From: RBG-16-57-9 sp964462185
GTDB lineage: Archaea; Thermoproteota; Bathyarchaeia; TCS64
Reading direction: 5' to 3'
Length of the DNA: 21,007 nt
NCBI GenBank assembly: GCA_964462185.1
Contig: CAYWWV010000024.1
Coordinates: 1 to 21,007 of the forward strand
A model generated the notes under the pieces. That model was not told where the DNA came from. It worked only from the letters and a program-made list of their open reading frames with translations, and searched no databases. Shown piece by piece: positions 7,684-15,434 of the stretch. Both the position numbers and the translations under genes were made by a program. How positions within the stretch are numbered: position 1 is the stretch's first letter; every line of letters begins with the position of its first letter.

Positions 7684-8274
7684 TCAGATATGAAAATCCT
7701 TGCGCTGGGCCTTCGCCACCCGTTGACGGTAGAGGCTGGGATCCACGGCCTCCACCATCTTCTCCGTATCTAGCTCCAACCCCAAAAACTCTTTCACCTC
7801 TCGCGCGACGCTGGCCGGGTCCTCAAGGGCTCTCAAATAGTCCACATACAAGGTTTCAATGTTTTCCTGGGAGGCCAGCCACTTTTTAACCTCGGATAGA
7901 TGTTTCTGGAAGATTCTCTTCATCTTATCGTCTTCCACATCTCCCACGGGTTCACCCCTCCTCTCCATCATCTTCCTCTGGGATGCCAGAACCTCGTCCA
8001 GGTTCCTCAGCATGAATATCACCTTGTATCTATACGTCGGGGGTAGGTGACGCAGCTGGAAACTTATGATCTTAACAGCCTTCCCCACCGCCTCACCCAG
8101 CCACGAGTTGTCCCTGTGAAGCGTCTTAGCCCTCTCGTCTTCGAAGTACCCCAGCAGGTTGTCTTCGTCCGCCGACCTCTGGTTGTCAGTGACCACAGGC
8201 ACCCCGCCTAGGCTCACCATGCGCATCATCATACTGGTTCCGCTTCGGGGGAGGCCCGAGACCACAACGATCAT
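7684..8274 (-). CDS. Sulfotransferase-like P-loop protein
   Basis: 196 residues from ATG 8274. MIVVVSGLPRSGTSMMMRMV opens the protein with the 5'-phosphosulfate-binding loop of sulfotransferases (G-x-P-R-S-G-T-S), followed by DEDNLLGYFEDE, a motif of the prokaryotic sulfotransferase family, the strand VIFMLRNLDEVLASQRKM, which holds the 3'-phosphate-binding R-x2-D/E-x3-S pattern, and TLYVDYLRALEDPASVAREV. These enzymes move sulfate from PAPS to hydroxyl groups of sugars, lipids or proteins. The upstream ATG at 8331 would overlap the TATA-like box, while ATG 8274 lies 26 bases from it, so the shorter form is chosen. It leads the GH172-kinase cluster. Members of this fold without proven sulfate transfer are common, so activity is not certain. 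Confidence 0.75.
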   Translation of the reverse strand: MIVVVSGLPRSGTSMMMRMVSLGGVPVVTDNQRSADEDNLLGYFEDERAKTLHRDNSWLGEAVGKAVKIISFQLRHLPPTYRYKVIFMLRNLDEVLASQRKMMERRGEPVGDVEDDKMKRIFQKHLSEVKKWLASQENIETLYVDYLRALEDPASVAREVKEFLGLELDTEKMVEAVDPSLYRQRVAKAQRKDFHI

Positions 8275-8364
8275 GGAATGTAGAGTTTGCCCCCAGTTTA
8301 AAAAACCCTGTGGGGCTGGCTGGGGGCTCATTTTTTAAGCGTGCTGAGGCTACTAAGCCCACAT
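8275..8364. promoter_or_regulatory. Divergent promoters of the sulfotransferase-like gene and ndk
   Basis: Two separate TATA-like boxes are present. On minus TTTTTTAAAC (8296-8306) is centred 26 bases before ATG 8274. On plus TTTTTTAAG (8331-8339) is centred about 29 bases before ATG 8365. Both spacings predict leaderless transcripts, and they decide the starts against upstream in-frame alternatives at 8331 (minus) and 8341 (plus), which fall inside the boxes. Confidence 0.6.
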
Positions 8365-8859
8365 ATGTATCAGGAGACCTTGATCCTGTTGAAGCCTGAC
8401 GCCCTAGAGAGGAACCTAGTGGGCGCCATCCTCAGCTACTATGAAAGGGCGGGCTTGAAGATCGTAGACGCCAAATTCTACAAAAAAGCGGGTGAAGACT
8501 TGTTAATGCGGCATTACCCCGACTCTATGGCCGGCTCTATCGGTGAGAAAGCCAAGAAGGCTGTTCCCTCCATCAAGGATCCCCACGCTCATGGACTTAG
8601 AGTCTTAGAGGCGTTGAGGAGATACATTTCTCGTGGTCCTGTGATAGCTTTCTGTTTTGGGGGTGAAGACGCAATCTCGGTTGCTCGGAGGGTTACGGGT
8701 TACACCGACCCCGCCCAAGCTGAGCCAGGCACCGTGCGGGGGGACCTGGGGGTTGACAGCATTGAGAAGAGCACTCAGGAGGGTAGGGCCGTTGAGAACC
8801 TGGTCCATGCTTCAGGGTCCCCTGAAGAGGCCCAGGCCGAGCTGGCTCTATGGTTGTAG
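8365..8859 (+). CDS. ndk: Nucleoside diphosphate kinase
   Basis: 164 residues. The start MYQETLILLKPDALERNLVG is the standard NDK opening with Lys10. GLKIVDAKFYKK, SRGPVIAFCFGGEDAISVAR and the active-site segment GRAVENLVHASGSPEEA follow; His148 in N-x2-H-[AG]-S-[GD]-S is the phosphate carrier. The enzyme keeps nucleoside triphosphates in balance by moving the gamma phosphate from ATP to other diphosphates. The ATG at 8365 matches the family N terminus; the GTG at 8341 would add eight residues that the family lacks. The TAG stop at 8857-8859 is directly followed by the stop of the convergent inositol-phosphate synthase gene, leaving no spacer. Confidence 0.96.
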   Translation: MYQETLILLKPDALERNLVGAILSYYERAGLKIVDAKFYKKAGEDLLMRHYPDSMAGSIGEKAKKAVPSIKDPHAHGLRVLEALRRYISRGPVIAFCFGGEDAISVARRVTGYTDPAQAEPGTVRGDLGVDSIEKSTQEGRAVENLVHASGSPEEAQAELALWL

Positions 8860-9930
8860 CTATTGTCTCCTTTTCCCCTCGATGAACTCCTCCACCAGTT
8901 GCCTACCCAAGGCGTCAGGTACCTGGATTGGAGGGTGTTTGAAGCAGTAGCTGCTCACGCTTGTTAGCGGGCCGGCTACCCCACGGTCGAGGGCTATCTT
9001 CACGGCTCTTATGACGTCGATGACCACTCCCGCGCTGTTGGGGCTGTCGTTGACCACCAGTTTGCAGTCCAGGGTGATGGGGAGGTCCCCGAAGCTCTTA
9101 CCGTTGATCCTGATGTAACACACCTTGTGGTCCCCTAGGAAAGGCACGTAATCGCTGGGGCCAATCCTGGTTTTCACTGGGTAGGGGATTAGGCTTTGAA
9201 CAGCCTCAGTCTTGCTGACCCTCTTGGTCTTGAGCCTGCTTTCCACAGTCATGTTCTCGAAGTCGGTGTTCCCACCGATGTTCAACTGGTAGGTGGAGTC
9301 CATCAAGACTCCCCGATCGTAGAAGAGCTTGGAGGTGACCCTGTGGAGGATGGTGGCCCCCAGCTGGCTTTTAATGTCGTCCCCCGCCACGGGTATCCCC
9401 GCCTCCCTGAACCTATTAGCCCAAGAGGGTTCACTGGCGATAAACTCAGGTATGCAGTTAATGAAGGCCACGCTGCTTTCAAGGCAGGCCTCAGCGTAGT
9501 GCTTGGTGGCCTCTCTACTGCCCACTGGGAGGAAGTTCACCAGTATCTCTGCCCCACTTTCCTTCAATACCTCCGCCACATTTACGGGTTCGATGTTCGG
9601 GTCCGCCCTAAAGCTCTCATACATGTGGGGGGCTACCCCGTCGAGGATGGGGCCGGCGCTAACCTCTACCCCCAAGTCTGGGACCTCAGAGAATCGCGCA
9701 CACTTGTTTGGGGGGGCCCAGATGGCCTCAGATAGGTCTCTGCCAATCTTTTCCTTGTTCACGTCGAAGGCTGCGACGAATTCAATATCACTGATATGGT
9801 AGTCGCCGAACTTTACGTGCATGATGCCCGGGATTTGTTGGTCGTCATCCGCATCTCGGTAGAATTCGACGCCTTGGACTAGTGCGGAGGCGCAGTTGCC
9901 CACGCCGGCGATAGCAACCCTAATACCCAT
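8860..9930 (-). CDS. ino1: Inositol-3-phosphate synthase (archaeal type)
   Basis: 356 residues, typical of the archaeal/actinobacterial form (about 360-390). It makes 1L-myo-inositol 3-phosphate from glucose 6-phosphate with NAD+, the entry to archaeal phosphatidylinositol lipids and to di-inositol phosphate solutes. Visible motifs: NAD-binding GVGNCASALVQG at residues 9-20, FVAAFDVNKEKIG, NFLPVGSREATKHYAEA, INCIPEFIAS, VAGDDIKSQLGATILHR (catalytic region with Asp and Lys), LNIGGNTDFENM, and VVNDSPNSAGVVIDVIRA near the C terminus. An AT-rich AAAAGTATTAATGG (minus, 9967-9980) could be the TATA box, leaving about 18 bases of leader containing AGGA. Ends tail to tail with ndk without a spacer. 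Confidence 0.95.
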   Translation of the reverse strand: MGIRVAIAGVGNCASALVQGVEFYRDADDDQQIPGIMHVKFGDYHISDIEFVAAFDVNKEKIGRDLSEAIWAPPNKCARFSEVPDLGVEVSAGPILDGVAPHMYESFRADPNIEPVNVAEVLKESGAEILVNFLPVGSREATKHYAEACLESSVAFINCIPEFIASEPSWANRFREAGIPVAGDDIKSQLGATILHRVTSKLFYDRGVLMDSTYQLNIGGNTDFENMTVESRLKTKRVSKTEAVQSLIPYPVKTRIGPSDYVPFLGDHKVCYIRINGKSFGDLPITLDCKLVVNDSPNSAGVVIDVIRAVKIALDRGVAGPLTSVSSYCFKHPPIQVPDALGRQLVEEFIEGKRRQ

Positions 9931-9986
9931 TTATCCACTGTCCTGGCAATTCACCTTGCCAACTGTCCATTAATACTTTTCCACGC

Positions 9987-10937
9987 CTATAGAGTCATCG
10001 AATCCAAGCCTAGCCGCTTGGCTATTTCTAAGACTTTGTATGTGAGCCAGGGGGACTCGGTTGATTTCTGCCCGAAACACCAATCACCCCAGAATCGGTA
10101 GACCCTCCCAGCCTTAAACCCCCCGGAGCTATACTGCTTTAATCGGATTATACTCCATAGCTCCCAGAAGACATCGAAGCCCTGGGCATACTTATACCTG
10201 CTTAGGGTGTCAACCACATTGAGTATGTCGAAGCCCACAGTGGGGTATCGAAGCTCCTCGAACTGGGAGGTGATTTTGAACCCATGGGGCTTGGAGACCT
10301 CTCGCTCCTCCCAGTGGTTGATTACGGCTTCGATCCCCCGCTGCACCGCCTCGGAGTTGGTGTACCTGGAGTCTGCTAGGGCCTTCAAGCAGTTCAGGGT
10401 TGCAATGGGGCAATAGTCTTCTCTCCACCCTGGGCAGGGGAGGTGGCCACTACCCTCACACCTCCAACCATTAGATTGGGAGAGCCAGATCAGACTTCTA
10501 AGCCCCTCTTCTACTTCCCCGCCGAAGGAGGTCAAGATGTGGAGGAGCTTTGCGGAGACACATATGGCCCACCCTTTCCTGCTTCCCCGTATTGGTTTGG
10601 AGCCTTTCCCAAATAAGGCTAAAGGCAGCCCTTCCTCTGTGTCCCTGGCTATTATTGTGCTTAGGGCTCTTATCCACTCATCGCCTTTATTCAACCCCAG
10701 GTCTGCTAATACCCCCAAGACATGGAGGGGGTGTCCAGGGTCTAGGACCTTGAAAATTGGCGGATGCGGCCACGAGACACATTGGTCAACCAACCACTGT
10801 ACCTTGGGGTGTGTGCACAGGTCTTGGAACAAATCTGCCGCGGCCTCTCCCCGGAGCCTAGCCAGATTATAGGTTATCCAAGGCTCCGATTGGTCCTCCA
10901 AGAAGGAAAAAGCGTCAAAGGTTAAGCCATACTCCAC
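9987..10937 (-). CDS. Alpha/alpha-toroid-like protein (squalene cyclase/prenyltransferase-repeat type), unknown function
   Basis: 316 codons from GTG 10937; a TTG nine bases upstream is also possible. The protein is helical throughout, with repeated patterns resembling the alpha/alpha barrel of terpene cyclases and prenyltransferases: HPLHVLGVLADLGLNKGDEW, GWAICVSAKLLHILTSFGGE, CPIATLNCLKALADS, YPTVGFDILNVVDTLSRY, SGGFKAGRVYRFWGDWCFGQ and WLTYKVLEIAKRLGL. A cluster of Cys and Trp (GWRCEGSGHLPCPGWREDYC, about residues 165-185) may bind metal or substrate. No signal peptide or membrane segment. No catalytic D-x-D-D-like motif was seen, so cyclase activity is not claimed. It has its own TATA-like box and no gene partner that would reveal a role. 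Confidence 0.7.
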   Translation of the reverse strand: MEYGLTFDAFSFLEDQSEPWITYNLARLRGEAAADLFQDLCTHPKVQWLVDQCVSWPHPPIFKVLDPGHPLHVLGVLADLGLNKGDEWIRALSTIIARDTEEGLPLALFGKGSKPIRGSRKGWAICVSAKLLHILTSFGGEVEEGLRSLIWLSQSNGWRCEGSGHLPCPGWREDYCPIATLNCLKALADSRYTNSEAVQRGIEAVINHWEEREVSKPHGFKITSQFEELRYPTVGFDILNVVDTLSRYKYAQGFDVFWELWSIIRLKQYSSGGFKAGRVYRFWGDWCFGQKSTESPWLTYKVLEIAKRLGLDSMTL

Positions 10938-10960
10938 GGCCTCCAATCTTGTATGCGCTC

Positions 10961-10970
10961 GTTTAAAACC
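10961..10970 (-). promoter_or_regulatory. TATA-like box for the toroid-like gene
   Basis: GGTTTTAAAC read on minus, centre about 10965, lies 28 bases before GTG 10937 but only 19 before the alternative TTG 10946. This favours the GTG and a leaderless mRNA. Confidence 0.45.
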
Positions 10971-11004
10971 GATGTAATGGGTTGTGTTGGAGGGGTGGGT
11001 GAAA

Positions 11005-13050
11005 CTAGGTGGTTCTCCTGTAGTATCCGGGTCTGGGCATGTATATGGTGCCGTCTTTCACCAGGACGTTGATGAGTTTCACCGCCTCGCTGGCTGAGAA
11101 CCCGTAGTCCTCCTTCAGTGTTTCCAGCAAGTCAGACTCCTTGACTGAGCCGGTGATCTGCTCCATTTCGATTATCACCTGGAGAACCTTCTGTAGCTGG
11201 TTCTGCAGACTCCTAGGCTTACCCGTGTAGAGGATGTCTATATCTATCTGCCCCGTGGTTACATCCACACCCACCTCCTGGAGGCTCCTCTGCATGAGGT
11301 TGATCACGGCCTCTGCGTCCTCGATGGTCACCTCCTCCCTAAGGTGGGCCCTGGCCCTGGCCTCAGCCAGACGGATCAAGCTCTCGAGCTGGCGGGCGGT
11401 TATAGCCACGGCTGAGGACTCGGCCCCCTCCTTACTGGCGTTACGGATCTTGATGTAGAACTCTTGGAGTCGCTCCACCACTTGGTCGGTGAGCCTGGGC
11501 TTTATGCGCTTGGCGTAGCTGATGTATTTCCTCATCAAAGCCATGTCCAGAGGGGGCGTGTCTCCCTCCAGGTTTCGATGGATCCCCAGAATGTGAAGGG
11601 CTATCTCACCGTCCAGCTTCGCATCGGGAGTATCCCTCAACAGAAAAATAAGATCGAACCTACTGAGGAGGGTGACAGGGAGCGTAATGTTTTGGGCGAT
11701 GGTCTGGTAGGGGTTATACCGCCCCAATGTGGGATTGGCGGCAGCCAAAATCCCACATCGAGCGTTCAACGTTGCCACTATCCCCCCCTTGGCTATGGGC
11801 ACCACCTGCTGCTCCATAGCGGGATGCATGGCCCCACGGTCCTCATCCCTCATCTTGTCTATCTCGTCTATACAACAGATCCCCTTGTCGGCTAGAACAA
11901 GGGCCCCGGCCTCCAAGACGAAGTTACCCGACCCCCCCTCCTTCACAACTGCCGCCGTCAACCCTGCAGCGGTGCTTCCCCTACCCGTGGCCAGCAGCCC
12001 CCTCGGAGCCACCTTAGCCGCGTAGCTGAGCATCTGGCTCTTAGCAGTCCCAGGATCCCCCACCAAGAGGATATTAATGTCCCCTCTAACCCTCACATCT
12101 TGAAGTTGTTTCTCCACGCCGCCCATCAACAAGTAGAGCACGGCCTCCTTGATGTGTTCAAGGCCATAGATGCTAGGGGCTATGCTCTTCAAGAGTTTCT
12201 GAAATATGAAGGGGTCCTTTGAGATCTCGAGGATAGCCTCCTCATCCTCGGGGGAGATGTCAACCAGCTCCGCCTCCCGCCCACTCACCTCGATGAAGCT
12301 TGCCTCTATGCTGATCTCAAAGGTCCTAAGTTCTCCGCCCCTCGCGAAGCGGGGGTAGATCTTGATAAACCCAGTTAAGGTAACCCTGTCGCCAGGCCTG
12401 GCTGTGTCTACAATGTCGTCCTTCAGCTCAACGTTGATGGATCGGGGTAGTTGCCCTGGGGGGAGGTCTTCAGGTCTCTCCTGGACCGTGATTCTTTGAT
12501 AGTCTACGAAGACCGACTCTCGGGGGACCAGCTCGAATCCTTTTCTGTTGTCACACTCGATGCACTTCTGGGGTTTCTGGAGGGTTACCCCCGTCTGCTC
12601 CACGTGGTTCAAAGCGCCACACACGTTGCATCTGAAAGTGGCTCTAACCACTAGGGGGGAGATGGAGGAGGCGCGCACGATAATCCCATGGACCATCACA
12701 AGCCTGCCTATGTGCTCTGAGCCAATTCTCCTGAGAGGGGTGGCCGCTGGCAGGTTGCAGTACCTGATGTTCACCTGTCTAATGCTCTCAGCATAGAGGG
12801 GGTCGCGAGTCCTCAGCTTCCCCATTACGACGGTCTTCAGGACTGCTGCCTTGCCCTCGGGGTCGTCCAATATGGCGTAGGCCAGCTGGGTGTCAAAGCT
12901 GTAGAGGTCGGAGAAGTTGACTACGAAGCTCCTCTCCCCCTTTATGGGGAGCAAGCTGACCAACTGGTCGTATTTCAGCTCGCCTGAGGCGTCTCTGAAG
13001 TCCTCTATGAAGCGGGTGAAGGCCTCCTCAAGGGTCTCCTGCTTGGTCAT
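11005..13050 (-). CDS. mcm: MCM replicative DNA helicase
   Basis: 681 residues, a normal archaeal MCM. Residues 1-100 form the N-terminal helical domain. The zinc finger is C141-x2-C144 ... C163-x2-C166. The OB fold and N-terminal hairpin region follow to about 255. The AAA+ core has Walker A GDPGTAKS (331-338), Walker B ICCIDEID (391-398), sensor 1 Asn439 in AAANPTLGRYN and the arginine finger in SRFD (463-466). The C-terminal 70 residues fit a winged helix. It unwinds DNA ahead of the fork as a hexamer. ATG 13050 overlaps the GINS stop (ATGA), so both are translated from one message. One departure is MHPAMEQQVVPIAKGGI (408-424), where most MCMs have HEAMEQQ-x-[IV]-x-IAKAGI. Confidence 0.97.
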   Translation of the reverse strand: MTKQETLEEAFTRFIEDFRDASGELKYDQLVSLLPIKGERSFVVNFSDLYSFDTQLAYAILDDPEGKAAVLKTVVMGKLRTRDPLYAESIRQVNIRYCNLPAATPLRRIGSEHIGRLVMVHGIIVRASSISPLVVRATFRCNVCGALNHVEQTGVTLQKPQKCIECDNRKGFELVPRESVFVDYQRITVQERPEDLPPGQLPRSINVELKDDIVDTARPGDRVTLTGFIKIYPRFARGGELRTFEISIEASFIEVSGREAELVDISPEDEEAILEISKDPFIFQKLLKSIAPSIYGLEHIKEAVLYLLMGGVEKQLQDVRVRGDINILLVGDPGTAKSQMLSYAAKVAPRGLLATGRGSTAAGLTAAVVKEGGSGNFVLEAGALVLADKGICCIDEIDKMRDEDRGAMHPAMEQQVVPIAKGGIVATLNARCGILAAANPTLGRYNPYQTIAQNITLPVTLLSRFDLIFLLRDTPDAKLDGEIALHILGIHRNLEGDTPPLDMALMRKYISYAKRIKPRLTDQVVERLQEFYIKIRNASKEGAESSAVAITARQLESLIRLAEARARAHLREEVTIEDAEAVINLMQRSLQEVGVDVTTGQIDIDILYTGKPRSLQNQLQKVLQVIIEMEQITGSVKESDLLETLKEDYGFSASEAVKLINVLVKDGTIYMPRPGYYRRTT

Positions 13051-13568
13051 TGGTCTACTACCTCACGCATGGTGTGGCGCCATCTTGAGACGGCTTTTTT
13101 CACCTCAGCATAAAGGGTTGTCTCCTCTCTTTGTAGTACTCTGGTGGGTGAATCTGCCTCGGACACAGCTATGCGGGTGATCCTGTTGATTCTGGCTTCT
13201 AGGATGTCTCTGTACCTGGCTTGGACTCGGTTTAGGTTGGGGGTTGGAGCTATCTCTTTGGACCACTTTATGGATTGGTATGCCTTGGCGTAGAACCTTT
13301 CTGGCAGTGGGTTGGGGGGCCCAGCCGGGTTTAACCTCTCCTTGAAGTGGACTTGGGTCCACTCATCTGGGCTGAGTGTCTCCTCCAAGAGCTCCACCAG
13401 CCCCTGCTTCCCCAACTCCACCGCAACCCAGAAGAATGTTCTAAACTCCTCCCCCGCGTCCGCCTCATCCAAAGTGAAGCCCATGGCGGAGACCCGGGGG
13501 ACCCTTCGAAGGGCTCTGCACCTCACCAAGTGGTTTTCGTAATCAAGGCGAGGTGAAAGGGCTACCAT
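13047..13568 (-). CDS. GINS complex subunit, probably Gins23 type
   Basis: 173 residues. The small beta-rich part lies at the N terminus (LVRCRALRRVPRVSAMGFTL), before the helical part (EEFRTFFWVAVELGKQGLVE and on to the end). This B-then-A order is that of Psf2/Psf3, hence archaeal Gins23; Gins51 has the reverse order. GINS links Cdc45/RecJ-like protein to MCM in the archaeal replicative helicase. The 4-base ATGA overlap with mcm, a common archaeal arrangement, supports the assignment strongly. LSPDEWTQVHFKERLNPAGP followed by LPERFYAKAYQSI fits the helical domain. ATG 13568 lies about 28 bases from a TATA-like box. Confidence 0.82.
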   Translation of the reverse strand: MVALSPRLDYENHLVRCRALRRVPRVSAMGFTLDEADAGEEFRTFFWVAVELGKQGLVELLEETLSPDEWTQVHFKERLNPAGPPNPLPERFYAKAYQSIKWSKEIAPTPNLNRVQARYRDILEARINRITRIAVSEADSPTRVLQREETTLYAEVKKAVSRWRHTMREVVDQ

Positions 13569-13589
13569 ATTTAGGTTTGAGCAGGTGAC

Positions 13590-13602
13590 ATAGTTAAAGG
13601 AC
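13590..13602 (-). promoter_or_regulatory. TATA-like box of the GINS-mcm operon
   Basis: CCTTTAACTATG on minus is centred about 28 bases before the GINS ATG at 13568, giving a predicted leaderless operon message. The rest of the 82-base divergent spacer to 13650 also holds AGCTATATG on plus (13634-13642), a possible box for the ogg gene. Confidence 0.45.
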
Positions 13603-13650
13603 TTTTCTCGCGGCTGTTGAGAGTGTGGAGGGTTAGCTATATGTGGGCCG

Positions 13651-14331
13651 GTGGGGTTGGGTTTAGCGGTCTATTTGTCGTCAAACGGCTTGAGGGCCCT
13701 TGCCTTGGAGGTCTCTAGGCTCAGCGATCAACCAGAGCTTTATGAGGTTGTGGAATGTAGGCTGTCCGAGTTTAAGGAGGCGGGTAGGATGGGCTCCAGG
13801 CGCTGGTTCGAGGAACTGGTGTTTTGCTTGCTGACTGCTTTCTCCAGCGCCCAGTCGGGGTTGAGGTGTGTTGCAGCGTTGGGGGAAAAAGATTTGTTGG
13901 CTGGGGGCTCCCAGGGTGAGATAGCCCAATGCCTCAAGGACAGCGGATACCGCTTCCCCAACAAGAGGGCTGAATACATATTTGAGGCTCGAAGGCTGGC
14001 ACCATCCCTTAAGGAAAAAGTGGTGGCTGCTGGAGACTCTAAGGAGGCCAGGGCGTGGCTTGTAGAGAACGTTAGGGGTTTGGGCTGGAAGGAGGCGAGC
14101 CACTTCCTCAGAAACGTTGGGTTCTTTGATGTGGCAATTGTTGACCGTCACATCATGGGGGTTTTGAGGGACTACGGCTTGGTGGATTTGGACCCCGAGA
14201 GAGGGGTGTCCAAGAAACGGTATCTCCAGGTGGAGGGTGTTTTGGAAGGGTTGGCGATGGAGCTGGGCATGAGCTTGGGTGAGCTCGACCTCTACCTATG
14301 GTATATGAAGACAGGCCAAATTCTGAAGTAA
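13651..14331 (+). CDS. ogg: 8-oxoguanine DNA glycosylase/AP lyase, archaeal Ogg2 family
   Basis: 226 codons from GTG 13651. The HhH-GPD catalytic core is clear: VENVRGLGWKEASHFLRNVG with catalytic Lys147, then FDVAIVDRHIMGVL with catalytic Asp165, 18 residues apart as in the archaeal Ogg2 enzymes. FEELVFCLLTAFSSAQSGLR is the first helical motif and YRFPNKRAEYIFEAR a further family block. It removes oxidised guanine from DNA and nicks the strand. The true start is uncertain: compared with the family, the first eight residues are extra, and TTG 13675 is an alternative start. mtnA follows after 32 bases but has its own TATA-like box. Confidence 0.88.
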   Translation: MGLGLAVYLSSNGLRALALEVSRLSDQPELYEVVECRLSEFKEAGRMGSRRWFEELVFCLLTAFSSAQSGLRCVAALGEKDLLAGGSQGEIAQCLKDSGYRFPNKRAEYIFEARRLAPSLKEKVVAAGDSKEARAWLVENVRGLGWKEASHFLRNVGFFDVAIVDRHIMGVLRDYGLVDLDPERGVSKKRYLQVEGVLEGLAMELGMSLGELDLYLWYMKTGQILK

Positions 14332-14343
14332 AGATAATACCCT
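14332..14343 (+). promoter_or_regulatory. TATA-like box for mtnA
   Basis: AAGATAATACCC begins right after the ogg stop; its centre, about 14338, is 26 bases before the mtnA ATG, again predicting a leaderless mRNA. Confidence 0.45.
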
Positions 14344-14363
14344 CCAACGGCTAACTAGAGGAC

Positions 14364-15434
14364 ATGAAACCAGGCAAGCAGTTCCTGGCCCTCTGGAGGG
14401 AGGGCTCCTCGGTGAAAATGATCGACCAGCGGAAACTCCCCCACCTCTACGAGGTTGCCACCTTTGAGAACCACCGTGAGACGGCTAAGGCCATCAAAGA
14501 TATGGTGACCCGCGGAGCGGGATGCGTGGGCAACGCGGCTGCCTTCGCCATGGCCCAGGCAGCCCTCGAGGCCAGAGACAAACCCCCCACAGAGTTCCAG
14601 GCCTATCTCAAGGAGGCATCCGAGACAATAAAGGCAACCCGGCCTACTGCCGTCAACCTGTTTAAGGCTGTGGATAGGTGTCTGGCGGCCGTGGACGGGG
14701 TCTCTGTGGCGGAGAGGGTGGAGCGGGTGGTGGCCGAGGCTGACAAGGTCTTCCTAGAGGACATAGAGGCTTCAAGGGCCATCGCAAAATATGGTGCTGC
14801 CTTGATAGAGGAGGGGGCCAGGGTTCTCACCCATTGTAACGCGGGTGCTTTGGCCTATGTTGATCGAGGTACGGCGCTAGCACCCATATACCAGGCCTTT
14901 GAGGACGGCCTAAGCGTATTTGTCTGGGTGGATGAGACTAGGCCGCGTAACCAGGGTGCTCGGCTAACATCTTGGGAATTGGGCCAGCAAGGGGTCCCTC
15001 ACACCGTCATTGCGGACAATGCTGCTGGCTTCTTCATGCAGAGGGGGGAGGTGGACTTGATATTGGTGGGGGCAGACAGGATAACCTCCAACGGAGATGT
15101 GGTTAACAAGATTGGAACATACGAGAAGGCTTTGGCGGCCCATGACAATGGGATTCCATTCTGGGTTGCTGCCCCGCTTATGTCCTTCGACTTCGAGACC
15201 CCTGCTGGGACCGGCGTTGAGATCGAGGAGAGGCCCACCGAGGAGGTCTCCCATGTTTGGGGGATGGGGGAGGGGGGGTGGACCCGTGTGCGTGTCGTCT
15301 CCCAAGGGGCAACTGTGAGGAACCCTGCCTTCGATGTTACTCCCGCGCGTCTTGTCTCGGGGTTCATAACAGAGTATGGCCTGGTGAAGCCTCCCTTTAG
15401 GGAAAACCTGAAGAAGCTATCCAGATTGGGCTAA
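14364..15434 (+). CDS. mtnA: S-methyl-5-thioribose-1-phosphate isomerase (aIF2B-like family)
   Basis: 356 residues, normal for MtnA (about 340-370). Family motifs: MIDQRKLPHLYEVATFEN, TRGAGCVGNAAAFAMAQAA (49-67), GARVLTHCNAGALA with catalytic Cys158, VDETRPRNQGARLTSWELGQ (189-208), IADNAAGFFMQRGEVDLILV, and GADRITSNGDVVNKIGTY with catalytic Asp238. The enzyme isomerises methylthioribose 1-phosphate to the ribulose form in methionine salvage. The close relative ribose-1,5-bisphosphate isomerase has the same Cys/Asp pair, but the E-T-R-P-x2-Q-G-A-R-L-T and N-K-I-G-T-Y blocks fit MtnA better. The usual RGAPAIG motif reads RGAGCVG here. The last 18 bases overlap the convergent CBS-domain gene. 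Confidence 0.9.
   Translation: MKPGKQFLALWREGSSVKMIDQRKLPHLYEVATFENHRETAKAIKDMVTRGAGCVGNAAAFAMAQAALEARDKPPTEFQAYLKEASETIKATRPTAVNLFKAVDRCLAAVDGVSVAERVERVVAEADKVFLEDIEASRAIAKYGAALIEEGARVLTHCNAGALAYVDRGTALAPIYQAFEDGLSVFVWVDETRPRNQGARLTSWELGQQGVPHTVIADNAAGFFMQRGEVDLILVGADRITSNGDVVNKIGTYEKALAAHDNGIPFWVAAPLMSFDFETPAGTGVEIEERPTEEVSHVWGMGEGGWTRVRVVSQGATVRNPAFDVTPARLVSGFITEYGLVKPPFRENLKKLSRLG

Noticed and set aside
8275..8331. Longer sulfotransferase-like start at 8331
   Set aside because: The extra 19 residues span the TATA-like box, and the family begins with the P-loop strand.
8341..8364. Longer ndk start at GTG 8341
   Set aside because: It falls right after the TATA-like box and adds eight residues absent from the family.
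14364..15434. Ribose-1,5-bisphosphate isomerase (archaeal AMP pathway) as identity
   Set aside because: It shares the Cys/Asp active site, but the specific blocks around 189-208 and 243-253 match MtnA better; no AMP phosphorylase or RuBisCO is nearby.
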